Positions 1 to 11,646 of a stretch of 64,000 bases of DNA are shown piece after piece. Location of the stretch: assembly GCA_024803745.1 (NCBI GenBank), contig JANJXV010000039.1, positions 8,239,001 through 8,303,000 on the forward strand, read 5' to 3'. Source of the stretch: Megascapheus bottae. Taxonomy: Eukaryota; Chordata; Mammalia; Rodentia; Geomyidae. The notes beneath the pieces were generated by a model. The model was not told the DNA's origin. It searched no databases and worked only from the letters and a program-made list of their open reading frames with translations. Position 1 is the first letter of the stretch; every line of letters begins with the position of its first letter. Position numbers and translations under genes: made by a program.

Positions 1-61
1 AACTACATAATAATGAAAAGTTACACTAGAGTGAAACTTAAAAATAATCACATACATACAT

Positions 62-63
<2 letters not shown>

Positions 64-95
<32 letters not shown>
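64..95. repeat. (GT)n microsatellite
   Basis: About 16 uninterrupted GT dinucleotides. They sit just before the oldest SINE fragments at the left edge of the window. Confidence 0.95.
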
Positions 96-97
<2 letters not shown>

Positions 98-111
98 TAT
101 TTATTTATTTT

Positions 112-390
112 TTGCCAGTCCTGGCTTGAGCTCAGGGCCAGGCCTGAGCACTATTCTTGGATCTTTTCAAGGCTAGAGCTCTACCATGGCATGGTGGCTC
201 ACACACGTAATCCTAGGTACTCAGGAGGCTGAAATCTGAGGATCAAGGTTCAAAGCCAGCCTGGGCACAAAAGGACCTGAGATTCTTATCTCCAATTAAT
301 CTCAAGGACAGGGCGGTAGCCTAGAGCTGAAGAGCCCAAGGACAGTGCCCAGGTTAAGTTAAAGCCTCATGACTTCCCCCCCCCAAAAAA
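112..390. repeat. SINE fragments: antisense IDL-Geo piece, then 7SL-like/Geo SINE
   Basis: Bases 112-184 are the reverse complement of the IDL-Geo right unit. Bases 186-390 begin with a B1/Alu-like head (GGTGGCTCAC, then CTCAGGAGGCTGA) and end with the same right-hand module found in IDL-Geo, followed by a C/A-rich tail. Confidence 0.75.
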
Positions 391-391
391 A

Positions 392-580
392 GGGCCGGGA
401 GTTTGGCCTAGTGGTAGAGTGCTTGCCTAGCATGTATGAGGACCTGGGTTCGATTCCTAGGTACCACATACATAGAAAAAAAGCCAGAAATGGTGCTGAG
501 GCTCAAGTGGTAGAGCTCTAGCCTTGAAAAAGTCCAAGGACAGTGCTCAGGCCCTGAGCTCAAGCCCAGGACTGGCAAAA
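392..580 (+). repeat. IDL-Geo dimeric SINE, full length
   Basis: The left unit is tRNA-Ala/ID-like: an A-box region in GGCCTAGTGGTAGAGTGC and a B-box in GGTTCGATTCC. The right unit begins near AGCCAGAAATGGTGC and carries GTGGTAGAGCTCTAG. An A-rich tail follows. This is the commonest repeat in the window. Confidence 0.85.
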
Positions 581-1645
581 AAAAATTTAAAAATAAAAAA
601 AAAAAGGAAGTTTAAAAGCTCTCCAGGATGAGCTAGTTTATAGAACAGAATTCTGTCCAAGGTCTCAGTTTCCTTTCTTATTTCTATCTATCTACTCTCT
701 ACATCTGCAAAAAGTTCCCAACAAAGACCTAGAATTAAAATGTCCAGTCCATGTTTAATGAAGCCTGCCTGAGTAACCTATTTCATGAGAACTTAAAATT
801 TTCTAAGCTCAATGTGTAAGATATTAAGAAATCCCAGGACATAAATAATATAGTGTATAGCCTATGTTAAAAGGAAAAAAAAAAACACATTTGGTATGGT
901 TTTTAATTTTAATAAAATAGATAATTTCATATTACATAGCAAGTCATCCACTCATTGTTGATAAAATTTTAGAAATATTTTCTATAAAAAGCTTAGTATT
1001 TGACTGGGGATTAATGAGTTATACCATTTCTATAAGTACAGAGCTCCCACCCTCAACCTTATTCTTACTAATTTTGAGAAAAGTTAAAAATACAGAAAAG
1101 TACAAAAAATAAGACAAGGTTATTCATCTACCACAATCCAGAATGAGCCACAATGGCCATATATTTACTTGCAGTCTTGAAAGAGAAATGAATGAGTCTA
1201 TGAAAACTGAGGCCCTCCCCACCCAAATTCCCATACTCCTTCACAGGCTGACACTAACAAGCTTGGCTGTATCCTTCCAATCCATTTCAACAACATTTAT
1301 ATACATACATACATACATGTATCAATTACCAATATAAAGAACTAGATTTCATTAAGGAATGTAGAATTCAAATTTACAGTCACCGTATATATATATATAC
1401 ATATATATGTGTGTGTAGGTGTGTGTATGTGTCTTTGCAACATCATTTCAGATGTCTTTGCTCCTAGACATATGGATGTCATTTGTTGCATTTGACAGAT
1501 GTATATTTTGTCCTGATGCCATTTCAGTTGTTCCTCCTATTTGTCTACCATGTAACGTCAAGCCATAGTAAGTTTCTTGGTATATAAATTTCCTGAGCAT
1601 ACAAACAAAGGGAACTGCAAAGATATTCTTTTTTTATTTATTTAT
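581..1645. other. AT-rich intergenic DNA, no gene seen
   Basis: Nothing coding is supported here. The stretch holds an A-rich tract, a TA/TG-rich microsatellite near 1386-1432, and short open frames without codon or homology support. Confidence 0.6.
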
Positions 1646-1649
1646 TTTT

Positions 1650-1842
1650 TTGCCAGTCCTGTGGCTTGAACTCAGGGCCTGAGCGTTGTCCTTGGGCTTT
1701 CTCAAGGCTAGCACTCTACCACTTGAGCCACAGCACCACTTCTGGCTTTTTCTATGTATGTTGAGTGCTGAGAAATCGAACCCTGGTCTTCGTGCATGCT
1801 AGGCAAGCACTCTTACCACTAGGCCAAACTCCCAGCCCCTGC
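1650..1842 (-). repeat. IDL-Geo SINE, antisense
   Basis: A full dimer on the minus strand. TTTGCCAGTCCT marks the 3' end and AGGCCAAACTCCCAGCCCC the 5' end of the element. Confidence 0.85.
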
Positions 1843-2130
1843 AAAGGTATTCTTAAATGTTATAAGGAGTTATTTCCTACTTCCAAGGTCCTACTTCTGT
1901 TGTCAATCTCCATGGATTTGACTTCTGTGTATAAATCACAGTCTACCACCACTCCCTCCATTTACTCCAACATACTGGGTATTTCATCTCCCCAAAACAT
2001 TTATTTCATATGCTAAGTTCTCATAAACGCGTAAGTCTTTTTCTGCAATCTCTTCTGCTCTACCGTATCAATACTACAAGCGTTTTATATGATTTGTAGA
2101 CAACCATATTATGTCTCTCCCTAAGACAGC

Positions 2131-2136
2131 TTTATT
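2131..2136 (-). promoter_or_regulatory. ZNF146: Candidate ZNF146 poly(A) signal
   Basis: AATAAA on the minus strand, about 300 bases past the ZNF146 stop codon. It is the nearest canonical hexamer; other TTTATT matches lie further on, so the site actually used is uncertain. Confidence 0.45.
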
Positions 2137-2431
2137 TTTCCTAGTATGACACTAGTAAAGAACTCCATATGTATGCTAATAGAAGTAACAGGGATATTTC
2201 CTGGTTTCTTAATTTTAGTGGAAATGTGTCTCAAGTTTCAAACATTACCCTTGCTGTTCACTTGTAGGCTTTTTGGTTGGCACAGGCTTTTAATCACACC
2301 AATAACATTTTAGCATTTGTTAACGTTAACCTGACTTGCAGTCCTTTACAACTAAGATGACTTTTTATGAAGTGCTGTGAGGTATAAGCTCCCGGCCATT
2401 GCTTTCCATTTTGAATACACTCAAGAGATTT

Positions 2432-3307
2432 TTAGTGAGTATGAATTTTCTGGTGTCTAATGTGGTGCGACTTCTGGCTGAAAGCCTTGCCACACTCACT
2501 ACATTGGTATGGCTTTTTACCTGTGTGTATTCTCAAGTGTAGAGCGAGGGTAGAGAACTGAGAGAAGGCTTTCCCACACTCATTACACCCATAGGGTTTC
2601 TCACCTGTATGACTTCTCACATGCACGGTGAGAGAGGAGCTCTGGGAGAAGGCTTTGCCACAAACATTGCATTCGTAAGGTTTGTCCCCTGAATGGATTC
2701 TCACATGCACGATGAGTGATGTCCGCTGGGAGAAGGCTTTTCCACACTCATTACATTCATAAGGCTTCTCTCCAGTGTGAATGTTCTGATGCTTTATGAG
2801 ATACTTCTTCTGGCCAAAAGCTGTTCCACACTCATTACATTTAAAGGGTTTTTCTCCAATATGAATTTTCTCATGCTCAGTAAGGTTTGACTTGCCACTA
2901 AAGGTTTTCCCACACTCCTTACATATGAAGGGCTTCTCTCCTGTGTGAGTTCTCTGGTGTCTGATGAGGTTTGATTTCTGAATGAAAGCTTTCCCACAGT
3001 CTTTGCACTGGAAAGGTTTCTCTCCAGTGTGAATTTTTTGATGGGTAAGCAGGTTTTCTTTCTGGCTAAAGGACTTCCCACAATCATTACATTCAAAAAG
3101 CTTCTCTCCAGTATGAGTGTTCTGGTGCTTAATGACATACTGCTTTTGACTAAAGGCTTTCCCACATTCATTACACTCGAAGGGTTTCTCTCTGTTATGA
3201 AAATGCTCATGCTCAGTAAGACTTGACTTGTGGCTGAAGAGTTTCCCACATACCTTACAGGCATAGGGGTGCTCCCCACTACAGATTCTCTGACTGGAGC
3301 GGGACAT
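2432..3307 (-). CDS. ZNF146: ZNF146 (OZF), ten-finger C2H2 zinc finger protein
   Basis: A single-exon coding region of 291 residues made almost entirely of ten consecutive C2H2 fingers (C-x2-C-x12-H-x3-H) joined by TGEKP-type linkers. The first finger is CKVCGKLF and the last CSECGKAF, and the protein ends in QKIHTH. It has no KRAB, SCAN or other effector domain. This is the known architecture of OZF/ZNF146 (292 residues in human), a nuclear nucleic-acid-binding protein. The start is the ATG whose complement is at 3305-3307, giving MSRSSQR about 17 residues before the first finger cysteine, as in the human protein. The upstream part of the same exon holds decayed fingers, so the present frame seems to be the surviving end of a longer finger array. 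The neighbour ZNF565 is transcribed divergently from a common CpG island near 13.5 kb. Identity rests on near-complete recall of the OZF finger order. Confidence 0.95.
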   Translation of the reverse strand: MSRSSQRICSGEHPYACKVCGKLFSHKSSLTEHEHFHNREKPFECNECGKAFSQKQYVIKHQNTHTGEKLFECNDCGKSFSQKENLLTHQKIHTGEKPFQCKDCGKAFIQKSNLIRHQRTHTGEKPFICKECGKTFSGKSNLTEHEKIHIGEKPFKCNECGTAFGQKKYLIKHQNIHTGEKPYECNECGKAFSQRTSLIVHVRIHSGDKPYECNVCGKAFSQSSSLTVHVRSHTGEKPYGCNECGKAFSQFSTLALHLRIHTGKKPYQCSECGKAFSQKSHHIRHQKIHTH

Positions 3308-3375
3308 CTGAAAGGAGGCTCTTACAAAGTCACAAGGGTTGTCTACAATAGAAATCTTTTGTTGAACAAAGATTT

Positions 3376-3935
3376 ACTCTTGTCTGAAGGTATTTCCACA
3401 TTTCTTACATTTATAAAGGCTATGTGTGACCTCTCAGCTACAAGAAATGGACAAGGTTTGAGAGACTCTTAAAGAGTAGATATTCCTGGGCCGGGAGTTT
3501 GGCCTAGTGGTAAAATGCTTGCCTAGCACAAAAGCTCGGTACCACATACATAGAAAAAAAGCTGGAAGTGGTGCTGCGGCTCAAGTGGTAGAGCTCTAGC
3601 CTTGAGAAAGTCCAAGGACAGTGCTCAGACCCTGAGCTTTAGCCCAGGACTGGCGATAAAAAAATTAAAAAATAAAATAAAAAGAGTATATATTCCAACC
3701 TGTCTCTACAGTACAAGTTTCCTGCTATTCAACAAAAAATTTTCAAAGTCACTGGTTTCTCTCCAGCACGTGTTTCTGCCACTGATTGAGAACTGTCATC
3801 TAGCTGAGGGCTTTTCACTATTCCTTAAAAGCATAGGGCTTCGACTTAGCATGACTTCAACACATAATAAGATGAGACACATGAACACAAGTTGCCCTGC
3901 ATGTAGAAAATTCATAGAGTTTTTCTCTAGTGGGA
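3376..3935 (-). pseudogene. Decayed C2H2 fingers upstream of ZNF146 in the same exon
   Basis: On the minus strand, just 5' of the ZNF146 start, at least three degenerate fingers can be read. One is YKCKKCGNTFRQE followed by a stop (about 3376-3415). A second is KPYAFKE, two stops, then KALS (about 3770-3830). A third is TREKLYEF-ST-CRA, corresponding to [14 protein letters not shown] (about 3890-3935). Stops and frameshifts separate them, and an IDL-Geo element is inserted at 3489-3656. They now lie in the presumed 5' UTR or upstream exon sequence of ZNF146. Confidence 0.7.
3489..3656 (+). repeat. IDL-Geo SINE inside the ZNF146 upstream exon region
   Basis: A left-plus-right dimer with part of the left-unit B-box region missing. 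It splits the fossil zinc-finger stretch, so it inserted after those fingers existed. Confidence 0.8.
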
Positions 3936-4119
3936 ATGCTGTTACCAGATGGGACAGAAAGTCTTTTAAACTAAAGGTATTTCATTTCCATTCTGCTTTA
4001 ACCTTATGAAGTGGTTACTACCTTCTATGTGAAGCTAGTAACACTGCTGATTCTTTCCTATATCTTCCTGTCTATTCATGGATAAAGGGTCCCTTAAATT
4101 CAAAGATGGAAAAATAACA

Positions 4120-4610
4120 GTTGGGTACCAGTGGCTTATGCCTGTAATCCTAGCTACTAAGGAGTCTGAGGATCACAGTGTAAATAAAGCCAGCCCAGGT
4201 AGAAAAGTCCCAGTGAGAATCTTAAATTAACCATGGAAAAACCAGAACTGGAATTGTGGTTCAAAGTGGCAGAGCAGTAGATTTGAACAAAACAGTTCAG
4301 GAACAGCACCTAGGCCATGAGTTCAAGTCCCAAAACTGCCCAAATACTACTACTTACTACTACTACTACTACTAATAATAATAGCTATGCCAGGCACTGG
4401 TGACTCATGCCTATAATCTTACTCAGAAGGCCGAGAGCTGAGGATCACAGGTGAAAGCCAGGCTGGGCAATAAAGTCCACAAGACTTAACTCCAATTGAC
4501 TACCAAAAAACACACCCAAAAGTGGACTGCCACTCAAGTGGTAAGAGTGCAAAAAAATTCAGGGATAGCACTCAGGCCCTGAGTTCAAGTCCTAGAACCA
4601 ACACAAAAAA
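4120..4610 (+). repeat. Two 7SL-like/Geo SINEs separated by a (TAC)n/(TAA)n tract
   Basis: Two successive copies of the SINE with the Alu/B1-like head (CCTGTAATCCTAGCTAC and relatives) and the Geo-type right module. The first one's tail has expanded into a TAC/AAT trinucleotide tract near 4346-4382. Confidence 0.75.
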
Positions 4611-4869
4611 TAAGAGCTGTGAGCAGAAGGATTATTTTACAATTGCCTTATATGCAGTGCTCCTTTCCTCAGTCTGTGCTGTATTGATGATGGATGTAAT
4701 TTGTCTCCAAGTTCTGATGTATCCCTATCTGCTCATCATCTTCTTAGGCTTCTTCTGAAACAGAACACAAAGAACCATAAGAAATTAGGTACAAATACTC
4801 AATACTACAGATGGCACATTGTTAGTATTCAACTACTTTCAGGCTTTGTTTATTTATATACTTTTGTCC

Positions 4870-5090
4870 TTCATAGGGCTTGAACTCAGTGCCTGGGAGC
4901 TGTCGCTAAGCTCTTTTGCTCAATGATACCACTCTACCACTTAAGAGTGTTAGCACCACTTCCAGTTTTCTGGTAATTTTTTGGAGACTGATTCTCCTGC
5001 CAGGGTGGTTTTGAACCACAATTCATAGATCTCAGTCTCCTGAGTTTATATGATTATAGGTATGAGCTACCAGCACCTGACTTAACATCA
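4870..5090 (-). repeat. 7SL-like/Geo SINE, antisense
   Basis: The reverse-complement signature is present: TTGAACTCAGTGCCTGG at one end and CTCAGTCTCCTGAG toward the other. It is diverged, hence an older copy. Flanking 4610-4870 and 5090-5525 show no recognisable gene. Confidence 0.7.
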
Positions 5091-5527
5091 TTATTATTTG
5101 TGAAAATTCCTCATTTTGAGCAGTAAAACTATAGACTATATTTTGGAGGAAATTAACTGGCAGCGCATCTCCCAAAATGAAACAATGTCTAAATAAATTT
5201 GAAGCAAACTCTTGTAGATGATATCTGGGTAAAACATTTGGTATTTGTGAGTTTACAGACATATAAAGGACTCTTTCTTCATATGAAGTAAAAACGCCTT
5301 GTCCATAGAAATTTAATCAGACCCATTTCCAAACCCAGGGTCACCTAGCAAAAGAAAAAGCAGGGGGAAGAGTTAAACTAAATCAATAGTATTAAATGAA
5401 TTTATATGACAAGAATGCCAAAACCACTCCATAGCTAAAGCCAAAAATATGGTGGCATTGAGACATACACACTTACGATATTCTAGAGAATCTGGAGAAA
5501 CTAAAAGGTGCATAAAAATCAAATTCA

Positions 5528-5960
5528 GGGCCTGGGCAGTGGCTCACCCTATATTTCTAGCTACTCAAGAGGCTGAGATCTGAGGATCAAGGTTCAAAGC
5601 CTGCCTGGGCACAGAAGGACCCGAGACTCCAATTAACCTCTAGAAAACGGGAAGTTGGGCTCAAGGGTAGGGCAGTAGCCTTGAGATGAAGAGCTCAGGG
5701 ACAGTGCCCAGGTGGAGTTTAAGCCCCATGACCCACAAAAAAAAAAAAAAAAAAATCAAATCAAATCAAGGGGCCGGGAGTTTGGCCTAGTAGTGGAGTG
5801 CTTGCCTAGCAAGCGCAAAAACACAGGTTCAATTGCTCAGTACCACATATGTAGAAAAAAGCCAGAAGTGTTGTTGTGACTCAAGTGGTAGAGCTCTAGC
5901 CTTGAGGAAGCCCCAGAACAGTGGTCAGGCCCTGAGTTTAAGGCCCAGGACTGGCAAAAA
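5528..5960 (+). repeat. 7SL-like/Geo SINE followed by IDL-Geo SINE
   Basis: 5528-5735 is a 7SL-like/Geo element with an A-tail. 5772-5958 is an IDL-Geo dimer. Both lie on the plus strand with separate A-rich tails. Confidence 0.8.
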
Positions 5961-6287
5961 GGAAAAAAAGGAAAAAAAATCAAATTCAGACACTCCTCCT
6001 AATATAGCTGTCATTTGAAGTCATATTTCATAGCCAAAATAGATGACCTGGGTCTGCTTTAGTTCAATTTGTAAGGTAGAACTGTATAATCCTTCTACAG
6101 GTAGATGACTGGCCTTTTATGAACACTCCATAGATCCATTAAAGTTTCCCATGAAAGCAGAGCTAGAGTCTGCTTTTGGTGCATCAGCATTAAAAGCTTG
6201 TGCAGCAAATATTCCACACACATTTAAGGAATATCACTAAGGTGAAAAACAGATCAAAGTATGTATGGTTCAAACCTTCAATCCTAG

Positions 6288-6815
6288 TGAACCACCAGAA
6301 AACCAGAAGTGGCACTATGGTTCAAAGTGGTAGGGCACTAGCCTTGAGGAAAACAGATCAAGAACAGCACCCAAGCCCCAACTCTAGGGCTAATAACAGC
6401 AACAATAAAAAAGAAATCTACACAATTTTTTGGACTTAGGCAAAACTATGATTGAGAAGAGCACACCCTCCTGAGGAAATTATACGGGAACCTATACAAA
6501 ATGTATGAAACCAAGAAAGCTAAGGGAAAGAAGACTGGAAAAGAAGCCCAAGTGGCCTTGGCTACATAGTAAGACTGTCTCACAAGAGTGGCAAATATCT
6601 GTATGGAAAGCTGGTAGCCCATGCCTATAATCCTAGCTATTCAGGAGGCTGAAATATGAGCATTGTATTTCAAGTCTAGCCCAGACAGGAAAGTCTGTGA
6701 GACTCTTAGCTCTATAATTAGAAGCAGTGCTGTGGCTCAAGGTAGTCAAGTGCTAGTCTTGAGCAAAAAGCTCCAGGACAGTGTCCAGGCCACTCAAGAC
6801 TCATGACCAGTTAAA
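6288..6815 (+). repeat. Geo-module fragment and a 7SL-like/Geo SINE
   Basis: 6288-6415 carries only the right module (ACCAGAAGTGGCACTATGG). 6605-6815 is a fuller 7SL-like/Geo copy ending in an A-run. Confidence 0.7.
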
Positions 6816-7036
6816 AAAAAAAAAAATTCTCTACAACTATTTTGTAGTCTCAGGGGAAACATATAAACATTCAATTTAAGTTGTAACAACCAGTTAAGTT
6901 GTAAACAATTAGTCATAGGCCATCTATTTTACTGAGAAGAAGAACTTATACCCGACGGTTACTCAGACTTGAGTTTTCTCATACGATATTTTTTTCAGAT
7001 AGGTGAAAATTATTTAACCTCTTGTATTTTTTTTTT

Positions 7037-7690
7037 TTTTTTTGTCAGTCCTGGGCCTTAAACTCAGGGCCTGAGCCCTATCCCTGGGCTTTCTCTACCC
7101 TTTGAGCCACAACACCACTTCCAGTGTTTTTCTATTATGTAGTACTGAGGAATTGAACCCAGGTCTTCATGCATGCTAGCAAGCATTCTACCACTAGGCC
7201 AAAATCCTGGCCCCTGGCTTGTTTGACAGCACAAAACTTGAACTCAGTACCTGGTATTTGCTTTGCTTATTTACGTGGTATTGGTACTCTACCATTTGAC
7301 ATATGCCACCAGCCCTGCTTCATAAAGATTGCTTTATTTATTTATTTTGCTGGTCCTGGCGTTTTAACTCTGGGCCTGGGCACTGTCCCGGAGCTTCTTT
7401 TGCTAGTCTTCTACCATTTGAGCCACAGTACTACTTACAGCTTTTTCTCAGTTGTTTATTAGAGATAAGAGTCTCAGGGACACCCAGGCTAGATTCGAAT
7501 TGCGATCCCTAGATCTCATTTCCGCCTCCTGAGTAGCTAGGATTACAGCTGTGAGCCACCAGTACCTAGCTATACTGATTATTTTAGAAAGAGACTCATA
7601 GCTTTTTTTTTTGGTCTAGGATAGTCTCCAAACAGGACCCTCCTGAGTAGCTGAAGCTGCAGGTATGAGTCACCAGTGCTGAGCCATGGA
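7037..7690 (-). repeat. Antisense SINE cluster
   Basis: IDL-Geo antisense at about 7041-7215, a 7SL-like/Geo antisense copy at about 7350-7575, and a shorter 7SL-like remnant to about 7690. Each starts with a T-run, the reverse of the A-tail. Confidence 0.75.
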
Positions 7691-7799
7691 ATGTATTTTT
7701 TATTTACACCTTCACAGTCTGCCTTCTTTTACAACATAGCTCGTAGGAGGAATTGACTGTCCTGATCACTCTTCTTTCTTTAAAGGATGGGGCGTAGGC

Positions 7800-7980
7800 T
7801 GGAAATGGGGCTTGGTGGTAGAGTGCAGCCCAGCATTCATAAAGCCCTGAGTATCTCAGTACCACATAATTAGAAAAAGTCAGAAGTGGTGCTGTGGCTC
7901 AAGTGGTAGAGTGCTAGCCTTGAGCAAAAATAGCTCAGGAGCAGTGCCTAGGCCCCGAGTTCAAACCCCGGAACTAATAA
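7800..7980 (+). repeat. IDL-Geo SINE
   Basis: A full dimer. The tail has become an AATC-type simple repeat (TCAATCAACCAATCAG region). Confidence 0.8.
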
Positions 7981-8474
7981 TCAATCAACCAATCAGTTGA
8001 TCAATCTATAAAGGAAAGGGCCAGCCTCTCAAATCCCAGACAAGTACTCTTAACGGGTAAGCTACACTCTCAGCCTTTTGTCTCATTTTTGTTTTGAGAT
8101 AGATTAATGCTAATGTCCTAGATAACATCCTCCTCCAGTACCCACACAAAATAAAAGAAAACCAACAAAAATACAGGAAGGGGGTATAAGTTCAATCCCC
8201 AAGATAATGGGAAGTAATGGATACATATGTAAAATGTAATTTTTTGGCATCTAACCACTGAAAGAATGGTGTAAATTATAAGAAGGAACCTAAATACCAG
8301 ATGACATGTAAACACAACCTGTAAAGGACAATGCCTGAGGAAATGTGTCTATATACACAGGAGAATATGAACTGGGTATGAGACAGAGCACTGTTCCTGT
8401 TATAAATCCATGCCACTAAAGAGGTTAAAAACAGGACAGTGATTCTAGATCAACCCAGAAATGCAAAAGACAAG

Positions 8475-8655
8475 GGGGCCAGGAGTTTGGTCTAGTGGTA
8501 GTGTTTCCCTAGCATGCACAAAGGCTCAGGTTCTATTCCTTCATATCACATACATAGAAAAAGCCAGAAGTGGTGCTGTGACTCAAGTAGTAGAGCTCTA
8601 GCTTTGAGAAAGTCCAAGGACAGTGCTCAGGACCTGAGTTCAAGCTACAGGACTG

Positions 8656-8687
<32 letters not shown>
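8475..8687 (+). repeat. IDL-Geo SINE with long A-tail
   Basis: A full dimer followed by an uninterrupted A-tract of about 28 bases, which suggests a comparatively recent insertion. Confidence 0.85.
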
Positions 8688-8688
<1 letters not shown>

Positions 8689-8965
8689 TCACAACTCAAC
8701 CAAAAGATGCCAGTGGTGGCACACTCTTGTTATCTTAACTGTATGGAAGGCAGATGAAGCAGATCACAGTTTCAAGTGAACCAGGCATAAAAGTCTTCAA
8801 GACTCCATCCCAACTATGACAGAAAGCCTAACTAGGTAAACTGTGGTACAGGGATGTCCCTGAGCAAAGTAGGACTGAAGGAACAATTCAGCAATACAGC
8901 ATCCATTTAACGATTGCAAAGTCCCCGGTGATAGCCCAAGACTAAGGTCTGTAAGAAAATGTCTT

Positions 8966-9160
8966 CAAGGCTGGGAGCCTAGCCTAGTGGTAGAGTGCCC
9001 ACCTACCATGCATGAAGCCCTAGGTTCAATTTCTCAGTACCACATACTCAGAAAAAGTCAGAAGAGGCACTGTGGCTCAAGTGGCAGAACACTAGCCTTG
9101 AGTAGAAGTGTCCAAGGACAGTGCTCAGGCCCTAAGTTCAAGCCCTGAGATTGGCAAAAA
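8966..9160 (+). repeat. IDL-Geo SINE
   Basis: Dimer with left and right units and an (AAAAC)n tail. The following 9160-9580 shows no recognised feature. Confidence 0.8.
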
Positions 9161-9582
9161 AACAAAACAAAACAAAAAAAACAGAAAATGTCTCTCAAAG
9201 TACTTCAAACAACTATGATTAAACAACTACGTGTGTCTCATTATTTACGCACCTGGACAGACTTCCTTTCCACCTCTTTCTCCATGAATACAGGATTCAA
9301 ATTGTTTGGCCTCTTTATAATCTGCTTTTGGGAAAATGGCACCGCACTAAAATGTCAATGCCAGGACAAAAGTACCATCTTAGGTTTCAGGAGAAGCCCA
9401 GATACCTCCAGGGTCACTGAAGGATGAGGAAAAAGTCCTTTCCAGAGATGCAAAGGAGGCAAGCTGCAAAACAGAACAAAGTAATGACTTTTTGACTTCG
9501 CAACTAAAGCACACAAGTATCTGAACAAAGCCTTTAGAACATTTTAAATTCCACATTTTAACAGTATTAAGAAACGTTAAGG

Positions 9583-10265
9583 GAGCCAGGAGCGTGGCCT
9601 AGTGGTAGAGTGCTTGCCTACCATGTACAAAGACCTGGGGTTGATTCCTTGGTACCATATACACATAAAAAGCCAGAAGTGGTGCTGTGGTTCAAGTGGT
9701 AGAGCACTAGCCTTGAGGAAAGCCCAAGAACAGTGCTTAGGCCCTGAGTCCAAACTCCAGGACAGACAAGAAGGAGAAAAGGGAGAAGTAGAAGAAGGAG
9801 GAGGAGAAGGAAAAGGAGAAAGAGAAGGAGAAGTAGAAGAAGGGGGAGGGGGAGGAGGAGGAGGAGGAGGAGGAGGAGGAGGAGGAGGAGGAGGAGGAGA
9901 AGGAGAAAAAATGCTTGCCTAGTATGCATGAAGCCCTGGGTCTATTTGCTGGGTACCACATACACAGAAAAGCCAGAAGTGGTGCTGTGGCTCAAGTGGT
10001 AGAGCACCAGCCTTGAGAAAGCTCAAGGAAAGCTGGGCATCAATAGCTCATGCCTGTAATCCTATCCCCTCAGAATACTGAGATTTGAGGATACAGTTCA
10101 AATCCACCTAGGGCAGGAAAGTCCACAGGGCTCTTATCACCACTTAACCACCAAAAAGCCAGAAGTGGACCTGTGGCTCAAGTGGTAAAGCACAGCCTGG
10201 AGTTAAAAAAAAAAGCTCAGGGACAATGCCTAGACTGTGTTCAAATCCCAGAACAGGCACAAAAA
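9583..10265 (+). repeat. SINE / GGA repeat / SINE compound
   Basis: IDL-Geo (9583-9765) is followed by a polypurine GGA tract, then a second IDL-Geo that lacks the 5' half of its left unit (about 9912-10030), then a 7SL-like/Geo element to about 10265. Confidence 0.8.
9766..9910 (+). repeat. Polypurine GGA/GAA microsatellite
   Basis: About 145 bases of almost pure purine: GGA and GAA triplets, with a core of about 19 consecutive GGA units. It appears to have grown from the SINE A-tail. Long Gly- or Leu-rich open frames across it are artefacts of the repeat. Confidence 0.9.
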
Positions 10266-10984
10266 AAATTTTTAAAAGTATTTTCTAATCAATTAAAGGG
10301 CATTCTTATAGACTTTGAATTACATAACAAAGAATCGACATTAAGTTTTAGGATTCTAATCCATACGAAAAGGAATGTCTTTTCTTCTTAGAAAATCCAT
10401 TCTTAGTATCAAACACTTCAGAAAAAAAATTAGTTACTTCAAGAACTGATGCTTTTCTGTATACCTAACTATGAATAGGTTGAGAAAGAAATTAAGAAAA
10501 CAATTCCAATCACAGTAGGCTTATAGCAATGAAATACCTAAATATTACCTTCAGCAAGTAAAAGACATCTACAATGTACACTATAAAATCTTGAAGAAAC
10601 TGAGAAGAGAAAAACAAAACAAAACTAGTTGCTGGTTCAGGAGATGGAATTCTGATGATAATAGTTCAAATCCAGCTCACACAGAAAAATCCATAAGACT
10701 ATCTCTGCCCAATGACCAAAAAGCCAAAAGTGGAACTTTAGCTCAAGCAGAGAATCAGCCTTGCATAAAAAAGCCAAGCAGGACTTAGGACCTTGAATTC
10801 AAGGCCCAGTACTAGAGAAACTTGTATGTACATGTCCCCACACCCCTTTTGTGTATTATGGCCAAAAATGAGTCACCAGATGGCATTTTTGTGCACGTGT
10901 GCCAGTATTATGGATAAAATGTCATCAAATTGCATTTTTGTGTTCCAATCCTGGGTGCTTTCCCTGAGTTTTTTTTTTTTTTTT

Positions 10985-11395
10985 TTTGCTCAAGGTTAGT
11001 GCTCTACCACTTGTGCCATAGGTTCACTTCTGGCTTTTTGGTGGTTAATTAGTGATAAGTTTCACGGACTTTCCAGCCCAGGCTGGCTTCAAACCACAAT
11101 CCTCATATCCAGGCCTCAGATTTCTGCCTCCACAGCATCAACAATCACAAGTGTGTGTCACTGGGCTCAGAACAAGTAGTTTTTTGTTTTGTTTTTTGTT
11201 TTGCCAGTCCTGGGCTTGAGCTCAGGGCTTGAGCACTGTCCTTGGACTTTCTCAAGGCTAGAGCTCTACCACTTGAGCCTCAGCACCACTTCTGGCTTTT
11301 TGCTATGTATGTGGGGTACCGAGGAATCGAACCCGGGTCTTCATGCATGCTAGGCAAGCACTTTAACCACTAGGCCAAACTTCCGCCCCCCCCCC
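10985..11395 (-). repeat. 7SL-like/Geo and IDL-Geo SINEs, antisense
   Basis: 10985-11170 is a 7SL-like/Geo copy and 11204-11390 a complete IDL-Geo, both reversed. The second is followed by a C-run. Confidence 0.8.
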
Positions 11396-11646
11396 CCCTC
11401 AGAACAAGTAGTTTTGTTCTACAAATTAACCACAGTTATATGGAACCAATCTCCTGACAGGTAGGAATTGTTTCCAAATGTTTCTGTTCCTAATGTTGTT
11501 AGAAGCAACCTCATGCCTACATTGCCTCAAGCTAAGCCAGATGTGAAAAAGTTGGGGAAAAAAATGTATTACCAACTTGCCCTTTATAGGCATTACTCAT
11601 GCCAAGACCAGCAGTACATTTTACCTCAAAAAATAAACCTGCTTTG

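Noticed and set aside
392..480. tRNA gene suggested by the tRNA-Ala-like SINE heads
   Set aside because: They have A- and B-boxes but no foldable acceptor stem. They continue into the Geo unit and recur dozens of times, so they are SINEs.
9602..9961. Gly/Glu-, Leu- and Ser-rich frames
   Set aside because: Pure translation of the GGA microsatellite and the flanking SINE.
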